A stretch of DNA of 64,000 nt from Microbacterium sp. LWO12-1.2 (GCF_040675875.1 NZ_JBEGII010000001.1:2232001-2296000); one strand, 5' to 3'; counted from the stretch's first letter, positions 24,630 through 34,482 are shown. Notes: generated by a model from the sequence alone, not told the origin. Numbers and translations are program-made.

Positions 24630-25345
24630 CAGGCACCTACCTTCTGTGCGGCGATGGCCTCGGCCTCCGCGCGGACGAGACGCGCCGGAGCCACCTGGTC
24701 GAACTCGAGGCCACGACGTGCGGCGACCGCACGGGGCTCCTCGAGCTGCTTCAGGGCAGCGACGGTCGCGTGCACGATGTTGATCGTGTTCGACGAGCCG
24801 AGGGACTTCGACAGGACGTCGTGGATACCGGCGCACTCGAGCACGGCGCGGACGGGACCACCGGCGATAACACCGGTACCACCCGCGGCCGGACGGAGCA
24901 GAACCACACCGGCGGCCGCTTCACCCTGCACCGGGTGCGGGATCGTGCTGCCGACGCGCGGAACGCGGAAGAAGTTGCGCTTGGCCTCTTCGACACCCTT
25001 CGAGATCGCGAGGGGAACCTCACGAGCCTTGCCGTATCCGACGCCGACCAGACCGTTGCCGTCACCGACGACCACGAGGGCGGTGAAGCTGAAGCGACGT
25101 CCACCCTTCACGACCTTCGAGACACGGTTGATGGTGACCACGCGCTCGAGGAACTGGTTGTCCCCACGGTCGCGCGAGTTGCGGTCACGGCCGCCACCCT
25201 GGTTGCGATCGCGACCGCCGCCACGGCGGCCCTCGCGAGCCGGCTCGGCCTGGGTCGTACCGGCGGCCGTCTCAGAGACGACCGCGGCCGTCTCAGGAGC
25301 GGCAGCAGCCGTTTCGGTCACTTCGTTCTCCTTGTTGTCACTCAC
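24629..25345 (-). CDS. rpsE: 30S ribosomal protein S5
   Basis: Part of the 30S mRNA-entry and decoding region. The S5 core starts near residue 64 ([20 protein letters not shown]) with [17 protein letters not shown] and the C-terminal domain [16 protein letters not shown]. An N-terminal extension of about 60 residues is Ala/Glu-rich, then RGG-like ([20 protein letters not shown]). GTG 25345 overlaps the rplR stop by four bases (GTGA). Confidence 0.97.
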   Translation of the reverse strand: MSDNKENEVTETAAAAPETAAVVSETAAGTTQAEPAREGRRGGGRDRNQGGGRDRNSRDRGDNQFLERVVTINRVSKVVKGGRRFSFTALVVVGDGNGLVGVGYGKAREVPLAISKGVEEAKRNFFRVPRVGSTIPHPVQGEAAAGVVLLRPAAGGTGVIAGGPVRAVLECAGIHDVLSKSLGSSNTINIVHATVAALKQLEEPRAVAARRGLEFDQVAPARLVRAEAEAIAAQKVGA

Positions 25346-25701
25346 AGTGCCAGCCCCCCTTCGCGGGCGCCATCGGCGATGGCTGCGACACGACCGGCGT
25401 AGCGGTTGCCGCCACGGTCGAACACTGCCTCGGAAACGCCGGCAGCCTTCGCGCGCTCGGCGAGAAGCTCGCCGACCTTGCGGGCCTTGGCGGTCTTGTC
25501 ACCCTCGAGCGAGCGCAGGTCGGTCTCGAGCGTCGAAGCCGACGCGACGGTGTGACCCTTGCTGTCGTCGACGAGCTGCACGAAGACGTGGCGAGCCGAA
25601 CGGTTGACGACGAGGCGCGGACGCACCTCGGTGCCGACGACCTTCTTGCGAAGGCGGGCGTGACGACGCGCGCGGGCGTCAGACTTTGACTTGAGAGCCA
25701 T
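25342..25701 (-). CDS. rplR: 50S ribosomal protein L18
   Basis: 5S rRNA-binding protein, 119 residues. Basic N-terminus ([20 protein letters not shown]), then [20 protein letters not shown] and the C-terminal [20 protein letters not shown]. Spaced two bases from rplF. Confidence 0.97.
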   Translation of the reverse strand: MALKSKSDARARRHARLRKKVVGTEVRPRLVVNRSARHVFVQLVDDSKGHTVASASTLETDLRSLEGDKTAKARKVGELLAERAKAAGVSEAVFDRGGNRYAGRVAAIADGAREGGLAL

Positions 25702-25703
25702 GG

Positions 25704-26240
25704 TTACTTACCACTCTTTCCGGCCTTGCGACGCACGTTCTCGCCGGCGTAGCGCACACCCTTGCCCTTGTACGGCTCAGGCTTGCGGATCTTGCGGATG
25801 TTGGCAGCTGCCTCGCCGACAGCCTGCTTGTCGATTCCGCTGACGGTGAGCTTGTTGTTGCCCTCGACCGTGAGCGTGATCCCGGCGGGCGGGTCGATCA
25901 GGACCGGGTGCGAGAAGCCGAGTGCGAACTCGACCGAGCTGCCCTTCTGAGCGACGCGGTAACCGGTTCCGACGACCTCGAGACCCTTGGTGTAGCCCTG
26001 GGTCACGCCGATGATGTTGTTGTTGATGAGCGTGCGGGTCAGGCCGTGAAGCGACCGCGACGCGCGCTCGTCGTCGGGGCGGGAGACCAGAACCTGGTTC
26101 TCCTCGACCGCGACCTCGATGGGGCTGGCCACCGTGAGGGTGAGTTCACCCTTGGGGCCCTTCACCGCGACCTCACGGCCGTCAACCGAAACGGTGACGC
26201 CCGCAGGCACGTCGATGGGAAGTCGTCCAATACGCGACAT
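25704..26240 (-). CDS. rplF: 50S ribosomal protein L6
   Basis: Binds 23S rRNA near the sarcin-ricin loop. 178 residues, two homologous domains; [20 protein letters not shown] at the start and the C-terminal signature [20 protein letters not shown]. Follows rpsH after six bases. Confidence 0.98.
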   Translation of the reverse strand: MSRIGRLPIDVPAGVTVSVDGREVAVKGPKGELTLTVASPIEVAVEENQVLVSRPDDERASRSLHGLTRTLINNNIIGVTQGYTKGLEVVGTGYRVAQKGSSVEFALGFSHPVLIDPPAGITLTVEGNNKLTVSGIDKQAVGEAAANIRKIRKPEPYKGKGVRYAGENVRRKAGKSGK

Positions 26241-26246
26241 TTCGAA

Positions 26247-26645
26247 TTACCACACGTAGGCGAGAACTTCTCCGCCCACGCCCTTCTGCTCTGCCTGACG
26301 GTCGGTGAGAAGACCGGAGGAGGTGGACAGGATGGCCACGCCGAGGCCGCCGAGGACCGTGGGGAGCTCCGTGGACTTCGCGTACACGCGGAGGCCGGGC
26401 TTCGAGACACGCTTGATGCCTGCGATCGACCGCTCACGGTTCGGGCCGTACTTCAGCGTCAGCGTCAGGTTCTTTCCGACGCGAGCGTCAGAGGTCTCCC
26501 AGCCGGCGATGTAGCCCTCCTGCTGGAGGATGGCGGCGATGTTCGTCTTCAGCTTGCTCGACGGCAGGGTCACGGAATCGTGGTGCGCCGAGTTCGCGTT
26601 ACGCAGACGGGTCAGCAGATCTGCGACCGGGTCTGTCATTGTCAT
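26247..26645 (-). CDS. rpsH: 30S ribosomal protein S8
   Basis: Central-domain 16S rRNA-binding protein and the translational repressor of the spc operon in E. coli. 132 residues with [27 protein letters not shown]-like [20 protein letters not shown] and the C-terminal [29 protein letters not shown]. Two in-frame ATGs (26645, 26639) are possible. It is preceded by a 145-bp gap where rpsN would be expected. Confidence 0.97.
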   Translation of the reverse strand: MTMTDPVADLLTRLRNANSAHHDSVTLPSSKLKTNIAAILQQEGYIAGWETSDARVGKNLTLTLKYGPNRERSIAGIKRVSKPGLRVYAKSTELPTVLGGLGVAILSTSSGLLTDRQAEQKGVGGEVLAYVW

Positions 26646-26745
26646 GGTTTTGTTCCTTTGTTCATGAGGTTCCGGCTGCCGTTACACGACAGACGGCCTG
26701 CGATGAGCACGCAATCTTCAATTGTACGTGCACATTGGCGATGAG

Positions 26746-26787
26746 TTCGACAGGCTCAGAAACCCGAGGGTTCCTGAGCCTGTCGAA
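26746..26787. repeat. Complete dispersed palindromic element forming a long hairpin between rplE and rpsH
   Basis: TTCGACAGGCTCAGAAACCC (26746-26765) pairs with 26768-26787 over 20 positions with one mismatch and a minimal loop. One arm recurs at 19486-19500 and, with one change, at 2749-2762. It lies 3 bp from the rplE stop on the transcript of the spc operon, so it could modulate distal expression or stabilise the 3' end of rplE mRNA. Confidence 0.85.
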
Positions 26788-26790
26788 GCA

Positions 26791-27381
26791 TCACGCCTGT
26801 GCGTCTTCCGAGCGGAACGGGAAGCCGAGGTGACGGAGAAGTGCCCGACCCTCGTCATCCGTCTTCGCGGTGGTGACGACGGTGATGTCGAAGCCGCGAA
26901 CCCGGTCGATGCGGTCCTGATCGATCTCGTGGAACACGCTCTGCTCCTGGAGACCGAAGGTGTAGTTGCCGTTGCCGTCGAACTGCTTGCCCGAGAGGCC
27001 GCGGAAGTCGCGGATACGGGGCAGTGCGAGCGAGACGAGGCGGTCGACGAACTCCCACGCGCGGTCACCACGGAGGGTGACGTGCGCGCCGATGGCCTGA
27101 CCCTCGCGCAGCTTGAACTGCGCGATGGACTTGCGAGCCTTCGTGACGATCGGCTTCTGGCCGGTGATCTTGGTGAGGTCGTCGACCGCGCCATCGATCA
27201 CCTTGCTGTCGCGAGCTGCCTCGCCGACACCGGTGTTCACGACGACCTTGACCAGTCCGGGGATCTGCATGACGTTCGCGTAGCCGAACTCTTCCTGCAT
27301 CGCCTTCTTGATCTCGGCGTTGTACTTCGCCTTCAGGCGGGGCTGGATCTTGCCAGCCACCGCGGCATCGGTGCTTGCCAT
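26791..27381 (-). CDS. rplE: 50S ribosomal protein L5
   Basis: Binds 5S rRNA and touches P-site tRNA. 196 residues with [40 protein letters not shown] and [20 protein letters not shown]. It overlaps the rplX stop by one base (TGATG). A palindromic hairpin begins directly after its stop. Confidence 0.98.
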   Translation of the reverse strand: MASTDAAVAGKIQPRLKAKYNAEIKKAMQEEFGYANVMQIPGLVKVVVNTGVGEAARDSKVIDGAVDDLTKITGQKPIVTKARKSIAQFKLREGQAIGAHVTLRGDRAWEFVDRLVSLALPRIRDFRGLSGKQFDGNGNYTFGLQEQSVFHEIDQDRIDRVRGFDITVVTTAKTDDEGRALLRHLGFPFRSEDAQA

Positions 27382-27740
27382 CAGAGGTCCTTACCTGACT
27401 TCTTCGCGAAACGCACGCGGACGTTGCGCTTGACGCCGTCCTTCACCTGCTCCTCGACCCGGTGGCCGACCTTGGTCGGCTTCTTGGTCGAAGGGTCGAC
27501 GAGTGCGACGTTCGAGATGTGGATGGGGGCCTCGACAGTCTCGAGGCCACCCGTCTTGGTGCCACGCTGCGTCTGACCGACGCGCGTGTGCTTGGTGACG
27601 TAGTTCACGCCCTCGACGATGATGCGGTTGCGCTCGGACAGGATCTCGAGGACCTTGCCCTGCTTGCCGCGGTCTCCGCCGCGCTCCTGCTTGGCTCCGG
27701 TGATGACCTGAACCAGGTCACCCTTCTTGATCTTCGCCAT
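27381..27740 (-). CDS. rplX: 50S ribosomal protein L24
   Basis: Early-assembly 23S rRNA-binding protein with KOW motif: [20 protein letters not shown] and [20 protein letters not shown]. 119 residues, normal. Two bases after rplN, one-base overlap with rplE. Confidence 0.98.
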   Translation of the reverse strand: MAKIKKGDLVQVITGAKQERGGDRGKQGKVLEILSERNRIIVEGVNYVTKHTRVGQTQRGTKTGGLETVEAPIHISNVALVDPSTKKPTKVGHRVEEQVKDGVKRNVRVRFAKKSGKDL

Positions 27741-27742
27741 GA

Positions 27743-28111
27743 TTAGATGACCTCCGGCGCCAGCGACACGATCTTCATGAACTTCTTGTCACGAAGCTCA
27801 CGACCGACCGGTCCGAAGATACGGGTGCCGCGGGGCTCCCCGTCGTTCTTCAGGATCACTGCGGCGTTCTCGTCGAACTTGATGTAGGAGCCGTCCGGAC
27901 GACGGACCTCCTTCTTGGTGCGGACGATGACCGCCTTGACGACGTCGCCCTTCTTGACGTTTCCACCGGGGATCGCGTCCTTGACGGTCGCGACGATGGT
28001 GTCGCCCAGGCCGGCGTAACGACGCTTGGAGCCACCGAGCACACGGATGGTGAGCAGCTCCTTGGCACCGGTGTTGTCGGCGACCTTGAGTCGGGATTCC
28101 TGCTGAATCAC
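27743..28111 (-). CDS. rplN: 50S ribosomal protein L14
   Basis: 122 residues; [20 protein letters not shown], the signature [20 protein letters not shown] and the terminal [19 protein letters not shown]. The start is GTG 28111, overlapping the rpsQ stop by four bases (GTGA). Confidence 0.98.
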   Translation of the reverse strand: MIQQESRLKVADNTGAKELLTIRVLGGSKRRYAGLGDTIVATVKDAIPGGNVKKGDVVKAVIVRTKKEVRRPDGSYIKFDENAAVILKNDGEPRGTRIFGPVGRELRDKKFMKIVSLAPEVI

Positions 28112-28425
28112 TTGGCCTTCTCCAGAATCTCCACCAGACGCCAGCGCTTCGTGGCGCTCAGCGGGCGGGTCTCGTTGATGAGGACCAGGTCGCCGATGCC
28201 GGCAGAGTTCGCCTCATCGTGCGCCTTGACCTTCGAGGTGCGGCGGATGACCTTGCCGTAAAGCGGGTGCTTCACGCGGTCCTCGACCTCGACCACGATG
28301 GTCTTGTCCATCTTGTCGCTGACGACGTAGCCACGACGCGCCTTGCGGTACCCACGGGCATCCGCATCGCGGACGTCGTGAGCGGCGTGCTCAACCTCGA
28401 CGGCTGCTTCCTTCTTGGTGGCCAT
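28108..28425 (-). CDS. rpsQ: 30S ribosomal protein S17
   Basis: OB-fold primary 16S rRNA-binding protein. The core begins near residue 30 ([20 protein letters not shown]) with [21 protein letters not shown] charged N-terminal extension of about 28 residues ([20 protein letters not shown]) makes it 105 residues rather than about 85. ATG 28425 overlaps the rpmC stop by one base; a GTG one codon earlier is also possible. Confidence 0.97.
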   Translation of the reverse strand: MATKKEAAVEVEHAAHDVRDADARGYRKARRGYVVSDKMDKTIVVEVEDRVKHPLYGKVIRRTSKVKAHDEANSAGIGDLVLINETRPLSATKRWRLVEILEKAK

Positions 28426-28742
28426 CACTCAGCCTCTTCCTTCACGGCGTCGTCGGCGGAGTCCGCCTTCTTCGCCTTCGACTTGGTCGCCTTCTTCGCC
28501 GGGACCTCGACCGGAGCGGGCGTCGCACGGATGCCCAGCTCGCGTTCACGGATCACGGTGTAGAGACGCGCGATGTCGCGCTTGACGGCGCGGATGCGGC
28601 CGTGGCTCTCCAGCTGGCCGGTGGCCGACTGGAAACGGAGGTTGAACAGCTCCTCCTTGGCCTTACGCAGCTCCTCGACGAGGCGCTGGTCTTCGAACGT
28701 GTCGAGCTCTGTAGGAGCGAGCTCCTTGGTGCCGATCGCCAT
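28425..28742 (-). CDS. rpmC: 50S ribosomal protein L29 with basic/acidic C-terminal tail
   Basis: Exit-tunnel rim protein. The L29 core (about 8-70) shows [40 protein letters not shown] and [11 protein letters not shown] further 35 residues ([12 protein letters not shown], then acidic [10 protein letters not shown]) bring it to 105 residues; most bacterial L29 are 60-70. It overlaps rplP by one base. Confidence 0.96.
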   Translation of the reverse strand: MAIGTKELAPTELDTFEDQRLVEELRKAKEELFNLRFQSATGQLESHGRIRAVKRDIARLYTVIRERELGIRATPAPVEVPAKKATKSKAKKADSADDAVKEEAE

Positions 28743-29161
28743 TACGCGTCGCCCTCCTCGCGCTTGATGATGCGTGCCTTGAGAGGCAGCTTGTGAATGG
28801 CACGGGTCAGTGCCTCGCGAGCGAGTTCCTCGCTCACGCCGGCGACCTCGAAGAGGACGCGACCCGGCTTGACGTTGGCGACCCACCACTCCGGCGAACC
28901 CTTACCGGAACCCATGCGGGTCTCAGCAGGCTTCTTCGTGAGCGGACGGTCAGGGTAGATGTTGATCCACACCTTGCCGCCACGCTTGATGTGACGGGTC
29001 ATGGCGATACGAGCGGACTCGATCTGACGGTTCGTCACGTAAGCGGGCGTGAGCGCCTGGATGCCGAAGTCTCCGAAGGAGACCTTCGTGCCACCAGTAG
29101 CCTGACCCGAACGACCGGGGTGGTGCTGCTTGCGGAACTTGACCTTACGGGGGATGAGCAT
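28742..29161 (-). CDS. rplP: 50S ribosomal protein L16
   Basis: Organises the A-site tRNA region of the large subunit. 139 residues: [40 protein letters not shown], and the signature [20 protein letters not shown]. It overlaps rpsC and rpmC by one base each. Confidence 0.98.
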   Translation of the reverse strand: MLIPRKVKFRKQHHPGRSGQATGGTKVSFGDFGIQALTPAYVTNRQIESARIAMTRHIKRGGKVWINIYPDRPLTKKPAETRMGSGKGSPEWWVANVKPGRVLFEVAGVSEELAREALTRAIHKLPLKARIIKREEGDA

Positions 29162-29916
29162 TATGCCGACGCTCCTTCTGCAACAGGTGCCTCGTTACGC
29201 GGCGCGCGGCGGCGGTCGCCACCACGGTCGTCGCGACGGGCCTTCGGTGCGTTGGCCTGCTCGCGAGCGAGCTCCTTCGCGGTGAGGTCGCCCTTGTAGA
29301 TCCAGACCTTCACGCCGATGCGGCCGAAGGTGGTCTTCGCCTCGTAGAAGCCGTAGTCGATGTTCGCGCGCAGCGTGTGCAGCGGCACACGACCCTCGCG
29401 GTAGAACTCCGAACGGCTCATCTCAGCGCCGCCGAGGCGGCCGGAGACCTGGATGCGGATGCCCTTGGCACCAGCGCGCTGCGCGCCCTGGAGACCCTTG
29501 CGCATCGCACGACGGAACGCCACACGAGCAGAGAGCTGCTCGGCGATGCCCTGCGCGACGAGCTGAGCGTCAGCCTCGGGGTTCTTGACCTCGAGGATGT
29601 TCAGCTGGATCTGCTTGCCCGAGAGCTTCTCGAGGTCGCCACGGATACGCTCTGCCTCTGCACCACGGCGACCGATCACGATGCCCGGACGGGCGGTGTG
29701 GATGTCGACGCGGACGCGGTCACGGGTGCGCTCGATCTCGATGTTCGAGACACCGGCGCGGTCGAGCTGCGTCTTCAGCAGGTTGCGGATCTTGATGTCC
29801 TCGGCGACGTAGTCGGCGTAGCGCTGACCCTTCTTCGTCGAGTCCGAGAACCAGCGCGACACGTGGTCCGTGGTGATACCGAGACGGAAGCCGTACGGGT
29901 TTACCTTCTGTCCCAT
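29161..29916 (-). CDS. rpsC: 30S ribosomal protein S3
   Basis: mRNA-entry-channel protein with KH domain ([22 protein letters not shown]; here [20 protein letters not shown]). [20 protein letters not shown] start and [21 protein letters not shown]-terminal domain are canonical. The last 30 residues are Arg/Asp-rich. 251 residues; starts in a TAATG overlap with rplV. Confidence 0.98.
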   Translation of the reverse strand: MGQKVNPYGFRLGITTDHVSRWFSDSTKKGQRYADYVAEDIKIRNLLKTQLDRAGVSNIEIERTRDRVRVDIHTARPGIVIGRRGAEAERIRGDLEKLSGKQIQLNILEVKNPEADAQLVAQGIAEQLSARVAFRRAMRKGLQGAQRAGAKGIRIQVSGRLGGAEMSRSEFYREGRVPLHTLRANIDYGFYEAKTTFGRIGVKVWIYKGDLTAKELAREQANAPKARRDDRGGDRRRAPRNEAPVAEGASA

Positions 29917-30314
29917 TACTTGCTCGCCTTCTTGTTGCTGTCGCCCGTTGCGGCCGGAGCTGCTGCAGGCGTGGAGAGCACGACCGTGATGTGGCTCGTG
30001 CGCTTCTTGATCTGGAAAGCGCGACCCTGTGCACGGGGCTGGAAACGCTTGAGCGTCGTGCCCTCGTCTACGTACGCGTTAGCCACGTACAGGTCCTGCT
30101 CGTCGAGGAACTCGCCGTCGCGATCTGCCTTGACCTGCGCGTTGGCCATGGCCGACGCGACAAGCTTGTAGATCGGCTCACTGGCGCTCTGCTGTGCGAA
30201 CTTCAGGATCGCCAGAGCCTCCTGGGCCTGCTTGCCCTTGATGAGCGCGACGACACGACGAGCCTTCTGAGGGGTCACGCGGATGTGTCGCACGCGTGCG
30301 ATCGATTCGACCAT
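29916..30314 (-). CDS. rplV: 50S ribosomal protein L22
   Basis: Lines the peptide exit tunnel; its hairpin loop is a macrolide-contact region. 132 residues with [20 protein letters not shown] and the signature [21 protein letters not shown] short Ala/Pro-rich tail follows. One-base overlaps with rpsS and rpsC. Confidence 0.98.
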   Translation of the reverse strand: MVESIARVRHIRVTPQKARRVVALIKGKQAQEALAILKFAQQSASEPIYKLVASAMANAQVKADRDGEFLDEQDLYVANAYVDEGTTLKRFQPRAQGRAFQIKKRTSHITVVLSTPAAAPAATGDSNKKASK

Positions 30315-30595
30315 TAGCGGCGCCGCCCCTTCTTGTCGTCCTTCTCGTGGCCGCGGAAGGTGCGGGTGGGCGCGAACTCGCCCAGCTTGTGACCGACCAT
30401 GGTCTCGGACACAAACACAGGGATGTGCTTGCGACCGTCGTGGACCGCGATCGTGTGACCCAGCATGGCCGGGATGATCATGGACCGGCGAGACCAGGTC
30501 TTGATGACGTTCTTCGTGCCCTTTTCGTTCTGACCGATCACCTTGCGAAGCAGGTGCTCGTCGACGAAGGGGCCCTTCTTAAGACTGCGAGGCAT
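30314..30595 (-). CDS. rpsS: 30S ribosomal protein S19
   Basis: Head protein that forms a complex with S13 near the A site. 93 residues: [40 protein letters not shown] and [20 protein letters not shown]. 12 bp after rplB. Confidence 0.98.
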   Translation of the reverse strand: MPRSLKKGPFVDEHLLRKVIGQNEKGTKNVIKTWSRRSMIIPAMLGHTIAVHDGRKHIPVFVSETMVGHKLGEFAPTRTFRGHEKDDKKGRRR

Positions 30596-30607
30596 CTTCT
30601 CTTACTC

Positions 30608-31447
30608 CTACTTACGCTTCTTGCCGGCGTTACGACGACGCACGATGTACTTGTCGCTTTCCTTGTTGGCGTGACGGGTACGCCCCTCAGCCTGGCCCCA
30701 GGGGGAGACGGGGTGACGACCACCGGAGGTCTTACCCTCACCACCACCGTGCGGGTGGTCGACCGGGTTCATCGCGACACCACGGACGGTCGGGCGGACG
30801 CCCTTCCAGCGCATGCGGCCGGCCTTACCCCAGTTGATGTTCGACTGCTCGGCGTTGCCGACCTCGCCGATGGTCGCGCGGCAGCGCGCATCGACGTTGC
30901 GGATCTCGCCCGAGGGCAGACGCAGCTGGGCGTAGGGGCCATCCTTGGCGACGAGACGGACGGAGACTCCGGCCGAACGTGCCATCTTCGCGCCGCCACC
31001 GGGGCGGAGCTCGATTGCGTGGATGACGGTACCCGTCGGGATGTTCTTCAGCGGGAGGTTGTTGCCCGGCTTGATGTCAGCCCCGGCGCCCGACTCGACG
31101 ATGTCGCCCTGCTTCAGCTTGTTCGGCGCGATGATGTAGCGCTTCTCGCCGTCGAAGTAGTGCAGCAGCGCGATGCGTGCGGTGCGGTTGGGGTCGTACT
31201 CGATGTGAGCGACCTTGGCGTTGACGCCGTCCTTGTCATTGCGACGGAAGTCGATGACGCGGTACTGGCGCTTGTGGCCACCACCGATGTGACGGGTCGT
31301 GATGCGGCCCTGGTTGTTACGACCACCGGTCTTCGAGAGCGGGCGCAGCAGCGACTTCTCCGGCGTCGATCGAGTGATCTCGGCGAAGTCAGCCACCGAC
31401 GAGCCGCGACGGCCCGGGGTCGTGGGCTTGTACTTGCGAATAGCCAT
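30608..31447 (-). CDS. rplB: 50S ribosomal protein L2
   Basis: Peptidyl-transferase-centre-proximal protein needed for subunit joining. 279 residues; [20 protein letters not shown] start, [20 protein letters not shown], and the signature [20 protein letters not shown] containing the conserved histidine. Confidence 0.98.
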   Translation of the reverse strand: MAIRKYKPTTPGRRGSSVADFAEITRSTPEKSLLRPLSKTGGRNNQGRITTRHIGGGHKRQYRVIDFRRNDKDGVNAKVAHIEYDPNRTARIALLHYFDGEKRYIIAPNKLKQGDIVESGAGADIKPGNNLPLKNIPTGTVIHAIELRPGGGAKMARSAGVSVRLVAKDGPYAQLRLPSGEIRNVDARCRATIGEVGNAEQSNINWGKAGRMRWKGVRPTVRGVAMNPVDHPHGGGEGKTSGGRHPVSPWGQAEGRTRHANKESDKYIVRRRNAGKKRK

Positions 31448-31467
31448 TATTGTCCTTATCCCCCGGA

Positions 31468-31791
31468 TCAGCCGATTGCCGTGAAGATGTCGATGGTGCC
31501 CGACTTCAGGGTGACGATGGCGCGCTTGGTGTCCTTGCGCTTGCCGGTTCCGAAGCGGGTGCGACGAGCCTTGCCGACGCGGTTGAGGGTGTTGACCCCA
31601 GCGACCTTGACGCCGAAGATCTTCTCGATGGCGAGCTTGATCTCGGTCTTCGAAGCGCGCGGGTCGACGAGGAAGGTGTACTTACCCTCATCGATGAGAC
31701 CGTAGCTCTTCTCGGACACGACCGGCTTCAGGATGATGTCGCGCGGGTCCTTGTTCAGGGCCGTCTGGAGAACAGATGCCTGCTCGCTCAT
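31468..31791 (-). CDS. rplW: 50S ribosomal protein L23
   Basis: Docking site for trigger factor and SRP at the tunnel exit. 107 residues; [40 protein letters not shown] and [23 protein letters not shown] 31791 overlaps the rplD stop by four bases (ATGA). Confidence 0.97.
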   Translation of the reverse strand: MSEQASVLQTALNKDPRDIILKPVVSEKSYGLIDEGKYTFLVDPRASKTEIKLAIEKIFGVKVAGVNTLNRVGKARRTRFGTGKRKDTKRAIVTLKSGTIDIFTAIG

Positions 31792-32450
31792 GCGGAGACC
31801 TCCTGGTTGGCGCCGGACTTCGAGGCGATGAAGCCCTCGAGCGCGGCCTGGGTGAAGACGATGTCGTCGGAGACGAGCACGTCGTAGGCGTTGAGCTGGT
31901 CGAACGTCAGCACGTGCAGGTTCGACAGGTTGCGGATGCTCTTCAGCGTCACGTCGTCGTTGCGCTCGATGACGACGAGCACGTTCTTCGACGAGACGAC
32001 GTTGGTGAGGAAGCTCACCGCGGACTTGGTCGAAGGCGTGCCGTCGATCCCGAAGGACTCGATGGCGTGGATGCGGTCACCACGGAAGCGGTCGCTGAGC
32101 GCACCCAGGAGGGCGGCGGCGATCATCTTCTTGGGGGTGCGCTGCGAGTAGTCACGCGGCTTCGGTCCGTGGACGATGCCACCACCGGTCATGTGCGGCG
32201 CGCGGATGGAACCCTGACGGGCGTTACCCGTGCCCTTCTGCTTGAAGGGCTTGCGGCCGGCACCGGAGACCTCGCCACGACGCTTGGTCGAGTGCGTGCC
32301 CTGGCGTGCCGCCGCGAGCTGCGCGACGACGACCTGGTGGATGAGCGGGATGTTCGTCTTGGCGTCGAACAGCGCGGCGGGAAGCTCGATCGAGCCTGCC
32401 TTCTTGCCGTCTGCCTTGAGGACGTCGAGCGCGAGAGTGGAGTCAGCCAT
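31788..32450 (-). CDS. rplD: 50S ribosomal protein L4
   Basis: Exit-tunnel protein; in E. coli also the autogenous repressor of the S10 operon. 220 residues, with [20 protein letters not shown] and [20 protein letters not shown] in the tunnel loop. Two bases after rplC. Confidence 0.98.
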   Translation of the reverse strand: MADSTLALDVLKADGKKAGSIELPAALFDAKTNIPLIHQVVVAQLAAARQGTHSTKRRGEVSGAGRKPFKQKGTGNARQGSIRAPHMTGGGIVHGPKPRDYSQRTPKKMIAAALLGALSDRFRGDRIHAIESFGIDGTPSTKSAVSFLTNVVSSKNVLVVIERNDDVTLKSIRNLSNLHVLTFDQLNAYDVLVSDDIVFTQAALEGFIASKSGANQEVSA

Positions 32451-32452
32451 GT

Positions 32453-33112
32453 TCAGGCACCCTTCACTGCGTTGCGGACATAGACGATGCGGCCACGAGC
32501 ACCGGGGACGGCGCCCTTGACGAGCAGCAGACCCTTCTCGATGTCGACGGCGTGCACCGTGAGGTTGAGGACGGTCACGCGCTCGCCACCCATACGGCCG
32601 GCCATGCGCATGCCCTTGAAGACGCGGCTCGGGGTCGACGATGCGCCGATGGAGCCGGGCTTGCGGTGGTTGCGGTGCGAACCGTGCGATGCCGAGACGC
32701 CCTTGAAGTTGTGACGCTTCATGACACCGGCGAAGCCCTTGCCCTTGCTCGTGCCGACGACGTCGACGAGCTGACCGGCTTCGAACGTGCCGTCGACCGT
32801 GAGCTCCTGACCGAGTGAGTAGTCAGCAGCATCCGCGGTGCGGATCTCGGTCACGTGGCGACGCGGCGTGACGCCGGCTGCCTCGAAGTGAGCCGTGAGG
32901 GGCTTGTTCACCTTGCGCGGGTCGATCTGGCCGTACGCGATCTGCACGGCGTTGTAGCCGTCCTTCTCGGGGGTACGAACCTGAGTCACCACGTTGGGTG
33001 CGAGTTCGATGACGGTGACGGGGATGAGCTTGCCGCTCTCGTTCCACACCTGGGTCATACCGAGCTTCGTGCCCAGCATGCCCTTGGAAATCTTTGCGTT
33101 GATGTCAGCCAT
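32453..33112 (-). CDS. rplC: 50S ribosomal protein L3
   Basis: Early-assembly 23S rRNA-binding protein. 219 residues from ATG 33112: [20 protein letters not shown], and the signature [20 protein letters not shown] with the modified-glutamine-region motif. 8 bp after rpsJ. Longer frames upstream overlap rpsJ and are not used. Confidence 0.98.
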   Translation of the reverse strand: MADINAKISKGMLGTKLGMTQVWNESGKLIPVTVIELAPNVVTQVRTPEKDGYNAVQIAYGQIDPRKVNKPLTAHFEAAGVTPRRHVTEIRTADAADYSLGQELTVDGTFEAGQLVDVVGTSKGKGFAGVMKRHNFKGVSASHGSHRNHRKPGSIGASSTPSRVFKGMRMAGRMGGERVTVLNLTVHAVDIEKGLLLVKGAVPGARGRIVYVRNAVKGA

Positions 33113-33120
33113 GTCGAACC

Positions 33121-33429
33121 TCAGAGCTTGATCTCGATGTTGACATCGGCCGGGAGGTCGAGACGCATCAGCGAGTCGACGGCCTTGGGCGTCGGGTCGA
33201 CGATGTCGATCAGACGCTTGTGGGTGCGCATCTCGAAGTGCTCGCGGCTGTCCTTGTACTTGTGGGGCGACCGGATGACGCACACGACGTTCTTCTCGGT
33301 CGGAAGCGGCACGGGGCCGACGACGGTCGCGCCCGCACGGGTCACGGTGTCGACGATCTTGCGTGCCGACGAGTCGATGACCTCGTGGTCATACGACTTC
33401 AGGCGAATGCGGATTTTCTGTCCCGCCAT
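33121..33429 (-). CDS. rpsJ: 30S ribosomal protein S10
   Basis: 102 residues, [20 protein letters not shown] through [11 protein letters not shown], the exact canonical size. S10 also acts with NusB in transcription antitermination. The signature [20 protein letters not shown] is present. Head of the S10-spc operon (rpsJ to rplO, 20 genes). GAGAGTGAG lies about six bases before ATG 33429. A long leader of about 330 nt separates it from the likely promoter. Confidence 0.98.
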   Translation of the reverse strand: MAGQKIRIRLKSYDHEVIDSSARKIVDTVTRAGATVVGPVPLPTEKNVVCVIRSPHKYKDSREHFEMRTHKRLIDIVDPTPKAVDSLMRLDLPADVNIEIKL

Positions 33430-33761
33430 TGTCTGCTCACTCTCTTTAAGCGTCTTACCGACCTGGGCCGGGTGACCCAGGGGCATTGGACGCACGTCGG
33501 CGCTGTTCGCGCCTCGGCACTCGAACGGCTCTCGCGAGTCGATCTGCTGCACCACTGTTCTTCTGTCAGCCCGGACACCTCTCAGCGACCGGGATGCCGA
33601 CGTCTGCCGCACATGGCGGAGCCCTCATCATGAAGGTGTCGGGGGTTGTGTTCTGCTACCCGCGGCCTAGAACCCTGCACTCTCCCGGAGGAGAAGCCGC
33701 CTATGCACTGCCCTGGTAGTGATCCGGCAACGCACAGCGCGCCGAAATGTCGAACCTGTCT

Positions 33762-33791
33762 ATTCTGCCATGCCTGATTTCACTTGCGCAA
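33762..33791 (-). promoter_or_regulatory. Predicted promoter of the rpsJ (S10) operon
   Basis: Minus strand: TTGCGC (33791-33786), 18-bp spacer, CAGAAT (33767-33762). The only reasonable -35/-10 pair found in the spacer; it implies a leader of about 330 nt before rpsJ. Confidence 0.45.
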
Positions 33792-33862
33792 ACCCGGGCG
33801 TGTCGCGCTCCGGATCCGCGTCCGGGAAGGGGCGCAGGAAGCGCGTCAGACTGCAGGAGATA

Positions 33863-33894
33863 GCGGGGCGAGGCATCCCCATGCCTCGCCCCGC
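33863..33894. terminator. Perfect 14-bp hairpin in the pre-rpsJ spacer
   Basis: GCGGGGCGAGGCAT (33863-33876), CCCC loop, ATGCCTCGCCCCGC (33881-33894). It lies upstream of the rpsJ promoter and no gene ends near it on either strand, so what it terminates is unclear. Confidence 0.7.
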
Positions 33895-34072
33895 TTGGGG
33901 AGGGCGTTCAGTGCGAGGGGGCACACCGAACGCGAGGAATCCGGCGTGAAGGGACGCCAGGATCCTCGTTCGAGGGCGCGACGGAGGACCCGCCGCGCAA
34001 GCGGGACGGAACGGCGGCGCACAGACGGCGCGCAACGCACGATGATCCCCAAAATCAATTCCCCAGTTGTGA

Positions 34073-34120
34073 GCACGGCCACAGCCGTGCAGCTTCGATA
34101 CTTCGAACCCCTTCGAAGTA
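34073..34120. other. Two adjacent perfect hairpins in the pre-rpsJ spacer
   Basis: GCACGGC-CACA-GCCGTGC (34073-34090) and TACTTCGAA-CCCC-TTCGAAGTA (34099-34120), separated by eight bases. Perfect stems of 7 and 9 bp in tandem suggest a structured transcript. Confidence 0.55.
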
Positions 34121-34215
34121 CCAGGTCGCAAGATCCCCAGGCGACTCAACACAGTCTACGGGTTCGACATCCCGGATGCGAGCATCCCGAGCCACGATTC
34201 TCCTGCAAGAATGCC

Positions 34216-34249
34216 GAAACGGCGACCCACCGCAGTGGATCGCCGCTTC
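34216..34249 (-). terminator. Terminator-like hairpin after the Rv0909-like gene
   Basis: 15-position stem with two mismatches and a CGCA loop (34216-34230 with 34235-34249), 21 bp after the stop of the small gene on the minus strand. Confidence 0.65.
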
Positions 34250-34269
34250 TGTGACGCGCTGTCGTGCGC

Positions 34270-34482
34270 CTACTCGTTGCCGACGGCCTTGTCGGCGCCG
34301 TCGCGGATCTCGTCGATCTTGTCCGCCGCACCCGGAGCGATCTTCTTGGCGAAGTCGGCGACGCCATCGAGCACCTTGTCGCTGATGTCCTCGGCCTGGT
34401 CGCTCTTGACGGCCTCGGCGATCTTGTCCTTGTTCTGCTCGAAGAGATCCTTGCCCTTGTTGACGGCGTCCTCGATACCCAT
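34270..34482 (-). CDS. Rv0909/MT0933-like putative antitoxin-family small protein
   Basis: 70 residues, MGIEDAVNKGKDLFEQNKDK followed by a helical, Lys/Asp-rich repeat-like body (AEAVKSDQAEDISDKVLDGV, then IAPGAADKIDEIRDGADKAV). This pattern fits the actinobacterial family annotated as MT0933-like antitoxin (PF14013), of which Rv0909 pairs with toxin Rv0910; CsbD-like stress proteins are an alternative. AAGGGGAAC lies upstream of ATG 34482; an in-frame ATG at 34536 is less likely. No toxin partner is adjacent: upstream is tuf, downstream non-coding DNA. It has its own terminator. Confidence 0.7.
   Translation of the reverse strand: MGIEDAVNKGKDLFEQNKDKIAEAVKSDQAEDISDKVLDGVADFAKKIAPGAADKIDEIRDGADKAVGNE

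Larger units (their letters stand above)
33430..34215. other. Long non-coding spacer before the S10 operon
   Basis: With the next terminator this makes about 840 bp without a convincing gene, in a region that is otherwise tightly packed. Short open frames exist on both strands but lack ribosome sites and family resemblance. The part 33430-33755 is probably the rpsJ leader. The part 33860-34160 holds three hairpins and a possible -10 (TAGACT, minus strand, 34157-34152), and may encode a structured RNA on the minus strand ending at the 33863-33894 hairpin; this is inference. Confidence 0.5.

Noticed and set aside
33846..34082. 78-codon minus-strand frame in the pre-rpsJ spacer
   Set aside because: Starts within a hairpin, ends beyond the terminator-like stem, arginine-rich with no family resemblance or ribosome site; listed only as part of the unexplained spacer.
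34130..34175. tRNA-like T-loop sequence GGGTTCGACATCCC
   Set aside because: No matching acceptor, D or anticodon arms could be assembled on either strand.
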